Below are positions 31,960 to 43,189 of a DNA stretch of 64,000 bases, one piece after another; the first letter of the stretch is position 1, and every line of letters starts with the position of its first letter. The notes under the pieces were generated by a model. It saw nothing but the letters and a program-made list of their open reading frames with translations, ran no database searches and was not told the origin of the DNA. Where the stretch lies: positions 90,642,683 to 90,706,682 of the forward strand of contig OZ020589.1 of the NCBI GenBank assembly GCA_963971535.1, read 5' to 3'. The stretch comes from Notolepis coatsorum. Taxonomy: Eukaryota; Chordata; Actinopteri; Aulopiformes; Paralepididae. A program made the position numbers and the translations under genes.

Positions 31960-32199
31960 GGCACTTATTTCGGGCAAAATAGGCGAACTCTGAAGTCTGA
32001 AGCAATGCTGTCTAACGTCTACACATGCCGAGCTGCGCTGAGCTACTGTTGTTGCAGCCGGGCGGATATGCTCACGAGGGGATTTTCAAAATAAGAGTAT
32101 CGCAATATGAATCGATCTTTTTACGTTGCATCGATCCTAATTGATCATTGATAATAGATTGATATATCGATCTGGATCGATGTATCGTCCCACCCCTAG
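31960..32199. mobile_element. Right end of a hAT with CGTCCCACCCCTA terminus
   Basis: Ends GATCGATGTATCGTCCC then ACCCCTA. The preceding 60 bases repeat ATCGATC/GATCGAT words. The stretch from 31960 resembles in reverse the AAAATAAGAGTATCG region of the element at 6634. Left end not identified. Confidence 0.45.
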
Positions 32200-32456
32200 T
32201 TTAGGAATAGGTTAAAGTGTTATATAGATTAGGTTGGAATCTGGCGCCGAGGAGAGTGGCAGCCTTTTCATAGCAGCTCCCACCCCCTTTACTTCTTATC
32301 GCGTTTACTACTTTCTTAATTATTCTTTTTGTGATTATACTTACATAATAGGTGTATAAGTGACTGTGCGTTGCTTTAGACCAAGTTAAGGCATTTGTAA
32401 CAACTTCTGTGAAGTTAGCCGAGTTAGGCAAGTTCGGTCGAGCACAGCTCTGAACA

Positions 32457-34034
32457 ATGGACAACAACACCGGCGGCGGGCTGGTTTACCCGCGGCAGGA
32501 CAACAACAACAACAACAACAGCAACAACGGCGGGCTGGTTTACCCGAGGGAGGCTCTCCTCTGCTTTCGAAACAGAGTTGCAGAACCACCGAGGAATCTA
32601 CCAGCCGAAATAAGGATTCGCAGACGGGGAAATCGAGCTGGCACGAGCGTGAAGGACAGGAGAGAGGACAGCAGGAGATTCAAGCCTTACCTGCCCGCTG
32701 TCGTCATGGGGAACGTGCGATCGCTGGTCCACAAGACCGACGAGCTCTCAGCCCTGATGATCAACCAGCGTGAGTACAAGGAGGCAAGCCTACTGTGCTT
32801 CACCGAATCCTGGCTGAACGAGAACATCCCGGACAGTGCAATAGAACAGGAGGGCTTCACGGTGGTGCGCGCCGACCGGAGTAAACAGAGCGGCAAGCGG
32901 AGAGGCGGAGGGCTTGTTGTCTTCGTTAACTCCAAATGGTGCCACCCGGGGCACATCACCATTAAGGAACGTATCTGTTCCCCCGACATTGAACTATTGG
33001 CACTGAGTCTGCGGCCATACTATTTACCGCGAGAAATAACACACGTCCTGGCTCTCACTGTTTACATTCCACCCAGCGCGGCGGCGGCGCAGGCGAGTGA
33101 CGTCATACACTCCACCGTCGCGGCGCTTCAGACAAAACACCCGGATGCATTTATTTTTATCAATGGGGACTTCAACCATGTCAGACTGAACAAGACCCTG
33201 ACAAACTTCACCCAGTATGTCACCTGCAAAACCAGGGGAGACAAAACTCTGGACCTCCTGTATGCTAACGTGAAGGAGGCTTTCAGTGCGACTTCCCTGC
33301 CCCCCCTCGGCCAGTCAGACCACAACCTTGTGAGGCTTGTATCCACATACACGCCTCTCATTAAGAGACAGCCTCCGACCACCAGGTCTGTCCCACAGTG
33401 GTCTGACGACGTCGAGGAGGAGCTACAGGAGTGTTTCAGGTCGACAGACTGGGATATGTTTGAGAGGGCTTACGGTGATGACATTGATGGACTATCCCAC
33501 TGCATCACAGACTACATCAGGTTCTGTGAGGAGAGCATCGTACCCACAAAGAGGGTACGCTGCTTCTCAAACAATAAACCCTGGATTAGCAAGGACATTA
33601 AACACCTGCTAAACAGGAAAAAGAGGGCCTTCATGGCAGGGGACACTGAGCAGGCCAGGGCTGTCCGAAGGGAGCTCAAAAAAGAGCTAAGGGCAGCCAA
33701 GGTCAGCTACAAGGACAGGCTGGAGGGCAGACTACAGGCCAACAACACCAGGGAGGTGTGGGCGGGGGTCAGGAAGATCACTGGTTTCAAACAGCAGGGC
33801 ACAGCTGTGGAGGGCCCTCCAGAGCGTGCAAACGAGTTCAACTCGTTTTTCAACCGCTTTGACCAGAGTGGCCTCCCCACACCCCTCCCCCCACCCATCG
33901 ACACCAGCACCAGATCACACCTACAAAGCAGCCCCCCCACCCCCCACACCCATCAGCAACGGCACCCCACCCCCAACACCAGCAGACTGCCCACCACCCC
34001 CAACCCTGACGATCACAACCAGTCAGGTCAGTAG
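32457..34034 (+). pseudogene. Rex1 LINE ORF, endonuclease part (before the frameshift)
   Basis: 525 codons from the first ATG. Residues 16-30 encode an asparagine run from CAA/AAC repeats. The apurinic-like endonuclease domain covers about 85-290, with NVRSLVHKTDEL (87-98), FTESWLN, INGDFN and LGQSDHN as metal-binding and catalytic motifs. It nicks target DNA to prime reverse transcription. A basic linker (KKELRAAKVSYKDRL) follows. The last 70 or so codons read a proline/threonine-rich stretch and stop at 34034 because of a one-base frame offset in a C-rich region (33880-33990). Confidence 0.85.
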
Positions 34035-35487
34035 GCAGCTCTCCAAAATTAATGTAAACAAGGCCAGAGGACCGGACAACACCAATCCCAGGGTGCTCAA
34101 GGTATGTGCAGAGCAGCTGGCAGCACCGCTCCAGCATCTTTTCAACCTCTCCCTGAGGCTGGAGAGGGTGCCCCAGCTCTGGAAGACCTCCTGCATTGTC
34201 CCGGTGCCCAAGAAGGGACGTCCCAGCACCCCCAACGACTACAGGCCAGTCGCTCTGACGTCACACGTCATGAAGACGTTTGAGAGACTGGTCCTGCAAC
34301 ACCTCAAGCCCCTGGTGCGTGACTCCCTCGACCCCCTGCAGTTTGCATACCAGGCAAACATCGGGGTGGAGGATGCCATCATCTACATGCTCCACAGAGC
34401 GTACACGCACCTGGAGAAGCCGCGCAGCTCAGTGAGGATTATGTTCTTTGATTTCTCCAGCGCCTTCAACACCATCCAGCCGTCACTGCTAGCGGAGAAG
34501 CTCTCTGCGATGCAGCTGGAGCACGGCTTGGTGGCCTGGATCAAGGACTACCTCACTGAGAGGCCACAGTACGTCAGACTAAAGGACAGTCAGTCTGACG
34601 TACTGGTGAGCAACACCGGCGCCCCCCAGGGAACTGTGCTGTCACCCTTCCTCTTCACCCTCTACACCTCAGACTTCTGCCGCAACTCCAGCGGGTGCCA
34701 CCTGCAGAAGTTCTCAGACGACTCCTCCATCGTAAGCTACATCACCGACGATGATGAGGAGGAGTACAGAGCCCTGGTGGAGAGCTTCGTGGGGTGGAGC
34801 GACAGCAACCACCTCCAACTCAACACCAGTAAGACCAAGGAGCTGGTGGTGGACTTCCGGAGGGGCAAGAAGAGGCCCCCCCCGATTCCCATCTCCATCC
34901 GAGGGGTGGATGTGGAGATGGTGGACTCTTACAAGTTCCTTGGGGTACACCTGAACAATAAACTGGACTGGTCGGACAACACAGAGGCCCTCTACAGGAA
35001 GGGACAGAGCAGGCTGTTCTTCCTGAGGAGACTCAGGTCCTTCAATGTGTGCAACAAACTGCTGCAGTCCTTTTACCAGTCTGTTGTGGCCAGCATCCTC
35101 TTCTATGCTGTGGCATGCTGGGGAGGCTACATCAACTCAAGGGACACCAACAAGCTCAACAAGCTGGTGAGGAAGGCTAGCTCCGTGGTGGGAGTCGAGC
35201 TACCTAGACTTGAGGTGATGGTAGAGAGGGGGATGATAAGGAAGCTGGATGCCATCATGGAGAACCCCTACCACCCCCTCTACGACGAGCTAGTCAAGAT
35301 GAGAAGCTCGTTCAGCCACAGACTCATCCCCCCCCGACACTCAACTAACCGCCTCGGACAGTCCTTCATACCAGCGGCCATCAGGCTCCACAACAGGGGG
35401 CAGCGACAGCGACTGCTACCAGACATTGACCTGGGACTTATAGGAACCCAAGGGGGACAAAGTAGACTACCCTGGTACTTTGATTAA
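33826..35487 (+). pseudogene. Rex1 LINE ORF, reverse transcriptase part (after the frameshift)
   Basis: This frame joins the endonuclease frame through the shift and runs to the natural stop at 35487. It has RT blocks: NDYRPVALTSHVMKTFERL, FFDFSSAFNTIQ (first catalytic Asp), TGAPQGTVLSPFLFTLY, LQKFSDDSSIV (the FADD-type box as FSDD), TKELVVDF and YKFLGVHLNNKLDW. The C-terminal end contains HPLYDELVKMRSSFSHRL. The first methionine is internal to the proline-rich linker and not a real start. Apart from the frameshift I see no other break. Confidence 0.87.
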
Positions 35488-35757
35488 TGTATACTCAGTA
35501 GATAGTAAATTATAACACTACCTCTTGCATACTGCACCTCATGTGACACTGTGAATAATGTGAATATTCCTCAGCTAGTCAGATAGTAAATTATATTGAC
35601 CATATTGATCAAATTGTTTACACTGCCTGTGTTGTCTTTTACTACCTGTATACTGTGTTGTTTTACTACCTGTACCCCTCCCCCCCTCCCCCCCATGCTG
35701 CTATGATGCCTGAATTTCCCCAAGGGGATCAATAAAGGAATATCTTATCTTAGATAG

Positions 35758-36320
35758 ATTTTCCTCTATTATATTCCTCGAGAGGCGACCATTTTGTAAA
35801 ACCGGGGGGAATGGGAATTGTAGTTTTTTGCTGCCATTTTGTAACGGAGATCCATTGGTCTGGTTCTGCGTTGGAATTTTGAAAAACTACACTTCCCTTA
35901 AGATTCTATGGGGTTCAAGGTTCATAGTACTGTATGAATTAATCCAATAACTGCTATTATTCGGGATAATTCTACCACAAAAGGTAATGTTTATGGCAAA
36001 TATTGAAACATAGTTAATTTCTCTTCCCTATTGTTAGCACACAATTAGCAACAATTAGATCTGAAATTTGTTTCAAAACTGTTGCACCCTAATCAAAGGA
36101 CTTTAGCATGTCTATTTTATCATGCCTATTTTTTTTATTGGAATTATCCAAAGCGACAGGTATGAATAATGTGAGCTATTATTAATACAGCTCTATTCTG
36201 TACTTTATTTTAAATGATAATAAAATCTTGAAACTTGATTAATATCTTGACTATTTTGAGGTGTTGAGACGCGTTTGTGTATTCCAGTGCTTGAGAGCAT
36301 TCAAGCCACGATCCATTGAC
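35758..36320. other. Intergenic AT-rich DNA, nothing recognised
   Basis: No long frame, TIR or tandem array. It may be unique sequence between the Rex1 LINE and the hAT at 36329. Confidence 0.5.
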
Positions 36321-36328
36321 CTCTACAG

Positions 36329-37988
36329 CAGCGTTTCCGTTAGCCGGTAATTACCGGTATTTGACCGGCAATTGTCCAGTGAAAATAATTCCCTCTAAGC
36401 ATTGTATTAAAATAGGCTAAAATTAAATAGCCTATGCGATGAACGAAACAATAATTACATTTGTTTCATCGTTGCTTCTAATAATGACAACGACGTTGTC
36501 AGCGAGAGCTTAGTGCTGGGTCTGCGAGTGCATGTGCAGCTGCAGAGCCGGAGCAGCAGCGGCACAGTGCAGTACTCCAATTCAGCCATTGGCAATTCAG
36601 CGGTTGGGTGGGGGGCACTGCTGAGCGGTCCCCAGATAGAGCCAGAAAAGAGCCAGAAAACAGCTGAATCTGCTGCTCTGCATCGTCATACTCTTGCAAA
36701 TAAGTCATTGGGAGGTGGAGAGAGAGAGTCGTCACGCAAACCCACGATAATGTTGCCGTCTCTCTCTGCCAAATTTCTCAGTTCTTCGCTTGATATAATT
36801 AATACAAATGTCCAATATAACGGAATTCGTTAGCTCATAAAAATGTGATTATAACAGACTGCTGTTTATTAATGTCGGGCGACTGCCCACAGACACCTAT
36901 TTGATTTAAAGTCGGCAGCAGCACGGAGTCTCTGGACTTATTTTATTTGGAATATAATGACTATACGCAAAAGTAGCCTAGTTTTAAGTAAAAATATTAT
37001 AAATCTACATGCCTTGATGATGTCATTCTTTTGTTTTGTTGTCATTCTTTTGCCTATCAATTAGGGATGCCCCGATCGATCGGCCACCGATCGTTATCGG
37101 CCGATATTCAGTATAAATATGCGATCCGCCGATCGTCAAACCAGATCACTCGCTGTCGCTGAGTTCTGTCTCAGACACCGGTGGTGCGGCGTCTGCTCTC
37201 GAGTCCAGCCCCTCCCGCACGCATGTAAACACGGGTCTAGTCTAGTGAGATACAGGGGGAACGGCGTGTCGTGTCGGCGTCTCCCTGAGCTAACGTTAGC
37301 TTAGCTACCATTACAAAATGACCCAGTCAACTATTCACTTTTAGTTTAATACATGATGAGGCATTGTCTAACCGAACGATATCTAGCCGGCCAGCTACCG
37401 ATAGCTCCTGACATCAACAAACACCGGCTCTAGCAAGTATAGTAGGTAGGTATGATACCTGTTAGCTCACGTTAGCGCAAGTTAGTTCACTGTTAAAAAC
37501 GAAATGTCCCATTGAACTAAATAATTCACTGAGGCGTTGTATTAACGTTATATATCCGGCTAGCAGTAGCTACAGATAGCTCCTGATATCAATGTCTTAT
37601 AACACTGATTCGATGCGTATTCGAGCTGAGGGCTTGCTGAGTAACGTTATACCAATAGGGTCCAGGTGCAGCGCCGGAGAATCCTGGCCGTAGCTCGAGG
37701 CTACTCGAGTATAGGTCCAGCTGCAGCTCCGGAGAATCCTGGCTGTAGCTGGAGGCTACTAGAGTACACACAGACAGTGGAGCTTGTTGCGTGGTGGCGA
37801 TGTCTCGCAGATAATACAAGTACAAGTCTAATTATATAATATATATATTTTATATAAAAAAAAAATTATAAAAAAAAATGTAATTTCTTTTAATCAAAAA
37901 CGATCGGTATCGGATCGGTATCGGCCGATATGGATTGAAATCTACCGGACACTGAGGCCGGCAACAATTTTTTCTAACGGAAACCCTG
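36329..37988. mobile_element. hAT transposon of the CAG(G/C)GTTTCCGTTAG family, TSD CTCTACAG
   Basis: The left end CAGCGTTTCCGTTAGCCGG and right end TCTAACGGAAACCCTG are inverted. CTCTACAG is duplicated at 36321-36328 and 37989-37996. Its internal sequence is collinear with 12227-13674. A different CGATCG-rich element occupies 37062 to about 37932. Confidence 0.9.
37062..37932. mobile_element. Inserted element with TAGGGATGCCCCGATCGATC end
   Basis: It starts TAGGGATGCCCCGATCGATC then GGCCACCGATCG and ends in ATCGGTATCGGCCGATAT without a matching terminal repeat. The interior, with TAGCTCCTGATATCAA and CTCCGGAGAATCCTGG, is shared in reverse with 43320-45720. The right end is probably deleted. 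Confidence 0.6.
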
Positions 37989-38098
37989 CTCTACAGGTTA
38001 TGTTAAAGTGGTATGTGGTCCAGTTATGCTGCTCTGATTTGTGATTTTACATCATCTTAAAGTTGTCAGGCTTCAAACATTTAGCCATTTTGCATTTT

Positions 38099-38215
38099 AC
38101 AGAAGGTTAACCTTTCACTACCACACTACAGAAGGTTAACCTTTCACTACCACACTACAGAAGGTTAACCTTTCACTACCACACTACAGAAGGTTAACCT
38201 TTCACTACCACACTA
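38099..38215. repeat. Minisatellite, 29-base unit, four copies
   Basis: The unit CAGAAGGTTAACCTTTCACT plus ACCACACTA repeats with no visible changes. It lies directly upstream of the repetitive frame at 38328-38591. Confidence 0.85.
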
Positions 38216-38327
38216 ACTTTTAAATAAACGATCATGACTTTTCCTTTTTCCTCTGGGTGTTGTGTCACAACATAGTGTCATCCACCGTCATTGGGAATGG
38301 GGCCAATGAATTTATGAAATCAATGCA

Positions 38328-38591
38328 TTGAAGAAAAATAAAATGTTTCCCCACAGAGGACTGTCCCACCCATTCAAGCAGAAGACAGAGGCTAGAATAC
38401 TGGAACAGGCTCAATCCATCAAGCAGAAGACAGAGGTTAGAATATTGGAACAGGCTCAATCCATCAAGCAGAAGACGGAGGCTAGAATACTGGAACAGCC
38501 TCAATCCATCAAGAGAGTCTTCGCCAAAGAACAAAGGCCACCGGTTCCTTTCACCTGGCAGGACAAGGCCATGCTGGAAAGCCTGAACTAG
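38328..38591 (+). CDS. Possible terminal coding exon with three 15-residue repeats
   Basis: Not recognised. A frame of 87 codons contains the 15-residue unit KQKTEARILEQAQSI three times in a row (DNA 38375-38509), then VPFTWQDKAMLESLN and a stop. A polypyrimidine stretch ending TTTCCCCACAG at 38356 looks like a splice acceptor, so the real coding part may begin there rather than at the first ATG. The repeat copies differ by both synonymous and amino-acid changes. The unit is charged and could form a helix. The 45-base tandem repeat alone might keep a frame open by chance, so a host exon is only a possibility. Confidence 0.3.
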   Translation: MKKNKMFPHRGLSHPFKQKTEARILEQAQSIKQKTEVRILEQAQSIKQKTEARILEQPQSIKRVFAKEQRPPVPFTWQDKAMLESLN

Positions 38592-38689
38592 GTCTGTGTT
38601 ACCAGTGTTACTCTGTGTTCAGGCATCAACCGAGTACATTAAATTAAAATCAAATAATTAAAACGAAAAAAAAATAGAGAGATAGAGGA

Positions 38690-38806
38690 AGAATGGGAGA
38701 CAGAGCAGGGGAAGACATTCGGCAAAGAACGCCAGGTCCGGGAATCGAACCCGGGTCGGCCGTGCGGCGACGCAGCGTGTTACGTGGTTCGCCACTTGGG
38801 CGCCCC
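38690..38806 (-). repeat. tRNA-derived SINE (teleost type)
   Basis: On the minus strand it starts GGGGCGCCCAAGTGGCGAAC (A-box region) and contains a pol III B box, GGGTTCGATTCCCGG. GCGTTCTTTGCCGAATGTC follows, and a CTCTCTCT/T-rich tail lies toward 38640. The TTGCCGNATGTC stretch after a tRNA-like head is familiar from fish SINEs. It is not a functional tRNA gene: no cloverleaf is intact. Confidence 0.7.
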
Positions 38807-39319
38807 AATTAAAACTAATTTGTAAAATACTAAGTCGCCAATACTTGGACAGACATTATATAGTGAACGTGTCTGTGTGTTTCCAGGGTTCTTTTAACTG
38901 TGGGATCAGCTTAGTTAATGTTAGCAGCGCATGTTATTTAGGTTTTTACCATGACATGGGCATACAGGAATGGCGAGGATGCAAAGCATGTTAGACGCAT
39001 TGGACCTGTTGCTCTCTGGAGTTTTCACTGCACATAGAAACAGCACAACTCGCAAGAGGAGTTGTCACAGGGCTGTAGAACGCAGGGCTGAATATCTAGA
39101 TGTTATAGCTTCTCAAATTTAAGGTCCACGCTGGTCTGTGTGCATTATGAATTTACAATTGCACGTCATTGGAATTCTGATTATTTTCGAACTGGGCAGT
39201 TCTTAATCTATCTGCTCCCAAGGTACCAAAATGTGCCAGAGATTGATCTAACGTGAATCGGTACTACCAACATAATTTGGTCGGTACCCTAAAAGTACAG
39301 AGTTCGGTACCCAACCCTA
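38807..39319. other. Intergenic sequence ending in a GGTACC-type hAT terminus
   Basis: Mostly unrecognised. From about 39225 the words GGTACC, TCGGTAC and GGTACCCAACCCTA indicate the right end of a hAT, which stops at 39319 directly before the octamer CTAATTAC. Its left end was not found. Confidence 0.45.
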
Positions 39320-39327
39320 CTAATTAC

Positions 39328-40806
39328 TAGGGGTGCACCGATATATCGGTCGGGTATCGGTATCGGCCGATAAGTGCCTTGTTGACTGCTATCGGCCTAT
39401 CGGCCGATAAGCTCAAATGTGCCGATAGCAGTCGCCGATAACTAACCATCCATTTGTGTAGCGTCAAAAGGCAAAAAAAAAATTCACTCGCGTCCCCCCC
39501 ACACACACACAAGCTACTGCATCAAAGTTACTATTTATGATTAACAAGGCATTCGTTTTGTGGCATTAACGTTATATAGTTAGTGTTACACGGACAATAA
39601 CATCAGCATATTATTATTACCCATAGCAGCAAGGCATTACTCCGAGTCCGTTCATAGCCGGGAGGCAGAAGACTAACGTTACTGGTGAAAATGTGATTTA
39701 CGTTGGAATACTCCTTTGCCAACTTGCTGTACTTTGCTTGCAGGTCTGCAGCCATTATTACTGGATTAAGAATAGCCCCAACTTTAGCCAACGTAACGTT
39801 ATGGCTAAACCTTTAACATTAGTTAACCCTAGCTTTCGGTTAGCTGTTCAATGTTAATAACACAACCAAGCGAATCCATCAGAGCTCCCCATCAACACCG
39901 CTCTGTCGGGAGGATGGCATTTAAGAAAGTATCTGCTGTTAAAATGACACAAACATTCGTTTTGTGGCATTAATGTTATTATAGTTAGTTACACGTTCAA
40001 TTACATCAGCATAGTATTTACCCGAAGATAGCAAGCAAGCCGTGCATAGCTCGGTTACATTCCGTTGCTCATTCCGTACCCAACTACACATTCTGCAATC
40101 TGTTAAAGTTTTCAACCAGACAAATGTATAGAAAGGCTTTGTTTTATTATAAAATTTGTTGCAGTAAAATCATTGTGTCTCGTTTGGCCATCCTGTGGAG
40201 CGCGCTGGTCGGCGGGCACTGCCGGGCAGCTAACGTATTAGCTTGTTGTGGTTCTAAGTTTGACTCGCATTCTCGCAAGCAGAAGCAGATCAATGGCGGC
40301 ATGCCCCGAAGTAGAAAAATGAATAAACGCTTGGTGGTAAGCAGGAGGTGGGTGCTAGCGGTGTGGCGTAATTGGCCGAATCGACTGTCAATCAAAATGG
40401 TTCCATTGCATTGGTTGAAAGCTCTGGTTGAGAGAATAGTATCCCGCTGCAGGCCGCCAGAATGGTTCCATTGCATTGGTTGAAAGCTCTGGTTGAGAAA
40501 ATAGTATCCCTCTGCAGGCCGCCAGACGATACTGGGAGAGGGATCAGTGATACCATAAACATATTTCTTGATGTTTCCTTTTTTAAGTAAGTAAAGAGGC
40601 CTACAAATACAAACACACATACAAATATACAGTAGTTTCATTAAAAAAATTAAAAAAAATTAAAAAAAAAATTAAAAAAAAAAAAATAAATAAAAATACT
40701 TATTTTTTGCCACAATTATCGGTATCGGTATCGGTATCGGCCGATTGTGTTAGTTGAACAATCGGTATCGGTATCGGTGGCCAATTTTCATATCGGTGCA
40801 CCCCTA
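39328..40806. mobile_element. hAT transposon, TIR TAGGGGTGCACCGATAT, TSD CTAATTAC
   Basis: TAGGGGTGCACCGATATATC at the left pairs with ATATCGGTGCACCCCTA. CTAATTAC is duplicated at 39320-39327 and 40807-40814. ATCGGTATCGGCCGATA words fill both subterminal regions. A 60-base segment with CCATTGCATTGGTTGAAAGC is tandemly duplicated near 40400-40500. No transposase. Confidence 0.92.
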
Positions 40807-40814
40807 CTAATTAC

Positions 40815-43123
40815 CAAGGGTGGGGGGAAACATTTTACGTAGTATTGCGATACTTTGCATGCAGGGGAGGAAACTAACTTTTTGGCTTACCAGCCAACTG
40901 GCGGGTATCTGATTTTTTTTACCAGCCAAATAGATTTTTTACCAGACAAAAAAAATCGCTAATTGTGATAATTACTTCTTTGTACGTCTTCGTCTAAATT
41001 GATTTTCAATCATAGTAAATTAATCACACTGTCTCTACTCTTCAAAATATTACATCATTAAATCACATATTAACATGAAAGAGGGAACTATTCTGGACTG
41101 GGTTGGGCTGAACTGGGCAGTGAAAGATGCTGGGTTGGGCTGGTCTAGGTTATACTGAATGATGAATTGAAAATGAATTGAAAATGGGGGACCCTGATGT
41201 AAACAAGACGAAAGTCTTTCTCTGGTCTGCATCCCCTTAACAATTGCATGTATTGAGCCGTACTGTACTGTACCCATTCTGCAATCTGTTAAATAAAGTT
41301 TTCATTCATCACAGCTCAACTACTAGGAATGTGTGTCTGACTCTTAAGTGCAGGAAATATTCATCAGAAAGGGGGGACATGATGGAGGGAATGGAAAGAG
41401 CAGGTTTGACAGGAGCAGGGTTGAAGGGATTGATTGATTGAAAAGTTTATTAACAGATTGCAGAATGGGTACAGTACAGTTCAATACATACAATTGTTAA
41501 GGGGATGCAGACCAGAGAAAGACTTTCGTCTTGTTTACATCAGGGTCCCCCATTTTTAATTCATCATAACATATTGGAGTGTGGAGGAAGTGGACAAGGC
41601 ATTAAGCAAACAGGACTGAAATGGGGGACCCTGATGTAAACAAGACTAAAGTCCTTCTCTGGTCTGCATCCCCTTAACAATTGTGTGTATTGAGCTGTAC
41701 TGTATTGTACCCATTCTGCAATCTGTTAATAAAGTTTTCAATCAATCAATCAATACTGGGTTGGGCAGTGAAAGAACCAAGCATTTCACTGTAATGTAAT
41801 AGCTAAATAAAACAACTTGAACTTGACTTGTTACATTTGCACTCTGGTTGTATGCCAAATGTATTCTGGTTGTACTGTACTTGTGCTGTAAGATGACAAT
41901 ACATTGGAACCGAATCGACAACGCTAGGGGTTCAGCAGGTGTGTTCTGAATGCCAAATATGACAACATCACCGTTGTGAAGGGCATATGGGCGAGTGGTG
42001 ATATGCTGGGAAACCCGGTAATAATAAAATGTCACTCGGCTGCATTTAAGCAAAGCCGCTCAGTATAGTCGTCCACTATGTTGAATGCGCGTTATGGTAG
42101 CTTGTTACATGCTAGGTAGCTAGCCGGCTAATGCTGGTTGACTTGTCATTCTCATCCGACTCGAAGGAGACGCGTCGCGTGCTGTTGTTCGCCCCCATGT
42201 CAGACCGCACCGATATCCGAAAGCGACGACTCTACATGCAATTATTTTCATCCACTCATGTGTTTTTGTAAGTTTGTCTACGTTGTCAAGCCGGCTGCCG
42301 GTGGCAGGAGTTAGTAGGTCTGCGCGCAGTGGTATGTCCACTTCCCCTAGATGGGCGTCATCTTCTAGAAAACGAGTGTTCATTGGAGGAGCTTAGAGCG
42401 CATCTGTACAACGATGATGTTCATTGGTTATGGTCTGATTATTATGTGGCGCAAATGGGAGGAATCAAGGGGGGAGTCAGAGTTCGGTTTGTGTCAGTGA
42501 GCGAATCAGCAGATTGCAGAATGATTTTTTTGTTTTGTTTTGTAATTACTAGTACTCGCCAGACTGGCGAGTGCTCTTCATGAATTACTCGCCAAACGTA
42601 AAAAATACTCGCAATTGGCGAGTAAAGTGGCCTAATTTCCTCCCCTGTTTGCATGGCGATACAGGGACGCCAAGTATCGATATAAAAAATTTTATTAAAT
42701 TTTTTTTTTTTTTTTTTAAGGAAGTTGCATTGTTCATTTCAATACCTGTAATAGTACAGTAGTCCACACACATGTGCATTCAGTTAAGTTGGAATATGAC
42801 TGTAATACAAACAGTTCAGTTTGTCAGGTACATGCAACACAGATTACAGTGTTTACATCTGTCTGCTTGAGAAAATACCATGTTCTGCAATAAAAATTAT
42901 TGAAGTGAGATGAACAGACTGAACTTTATTTTATTAGATAAAACATGTTGACAAAGTTTTACTTTGCAGTTGAAAAAAGGTAATAAAACGCAATATATCG
43001 CAATATTAATATCGCAATATTAATATCGCAATCGCAATATATTTAGTATCGCAATACTAATGTATGTGACTCAAGTATCGTGATAGTATCGTATTGTGAG
43101 GCCTCTGGTGATTCCCACCCCTA
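40815..43123. mobile_element. hAT-type element adjoining the previous one, same TSD CTAATTAC
   Basis: It starts (C)AAGGGTGGGGGGAAAC right after the octamer at 40807-40814 and ends GATTCCCACCCCTA before the same octamer at 43124-43131. TATCGCAATA and AGTATCG words are iterated near 42990-43090. It contains the young hAT copy at 40862-42647. The left terminus is somewhat diverged (CAAGGG instead of TAGGGG). Confidence 0.75.
40862..42647. mobile_element. Young hAT element copy 2, TIR CAGGGGAGGAAA, TSD TTTGCATG
   Basis: Ends are identical to the 19145-20921 copy. TTTGCATG is duplicated at 40854-40861 and 42648-42655. 1786 bases, with the same + - + trio of short repeats inside. It has the octet around GTTGACTT (near 42138) that copy 1 lacks. 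Confidence 0.93.
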
Positions 43124-43189
43124 CTAATTACTGCACCTCTAGTACTTTTGCATGGGGCTTGATTAACAAATACAATCACGTTTTTTGCC

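Larger units (their letters stand above)
32205..35757 (+). mobile_element. Rex1-type LINE, nearly full length
   Basis: The element spans a 5' leader with CAAC repeats, an endonuclease-RT gene and a 3' UTR ending GGGGATCAATAAAGGAATA plus TCTTATCTTAGATAGAT repeats. The 34453-34473 stretch matches the published Rex1 PCR primer region at 20 of 21 positions as I recall it, which supports Rex1/Babar rather than L2. No TSD could be fixed. The start is taken just after the hAT end at 32199. Confidence 0.8.

Noticed and set aside
30739..32199. TAGGGGTGGGACGG (30739) and CGTCCCACCCCTA (32199) as ends of one element
   Set aside because: This would cross the boundary at 31900 of the hAT with a perfect GATCACGT TSD, so the two ends must belong to different insertions.
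38710..38806. Functional tRNA gene on the minus strand
   Set aside because: Only the A- and B-box-like parts are recognisable, no cloverleaf forms, and a SINE-type body follows.
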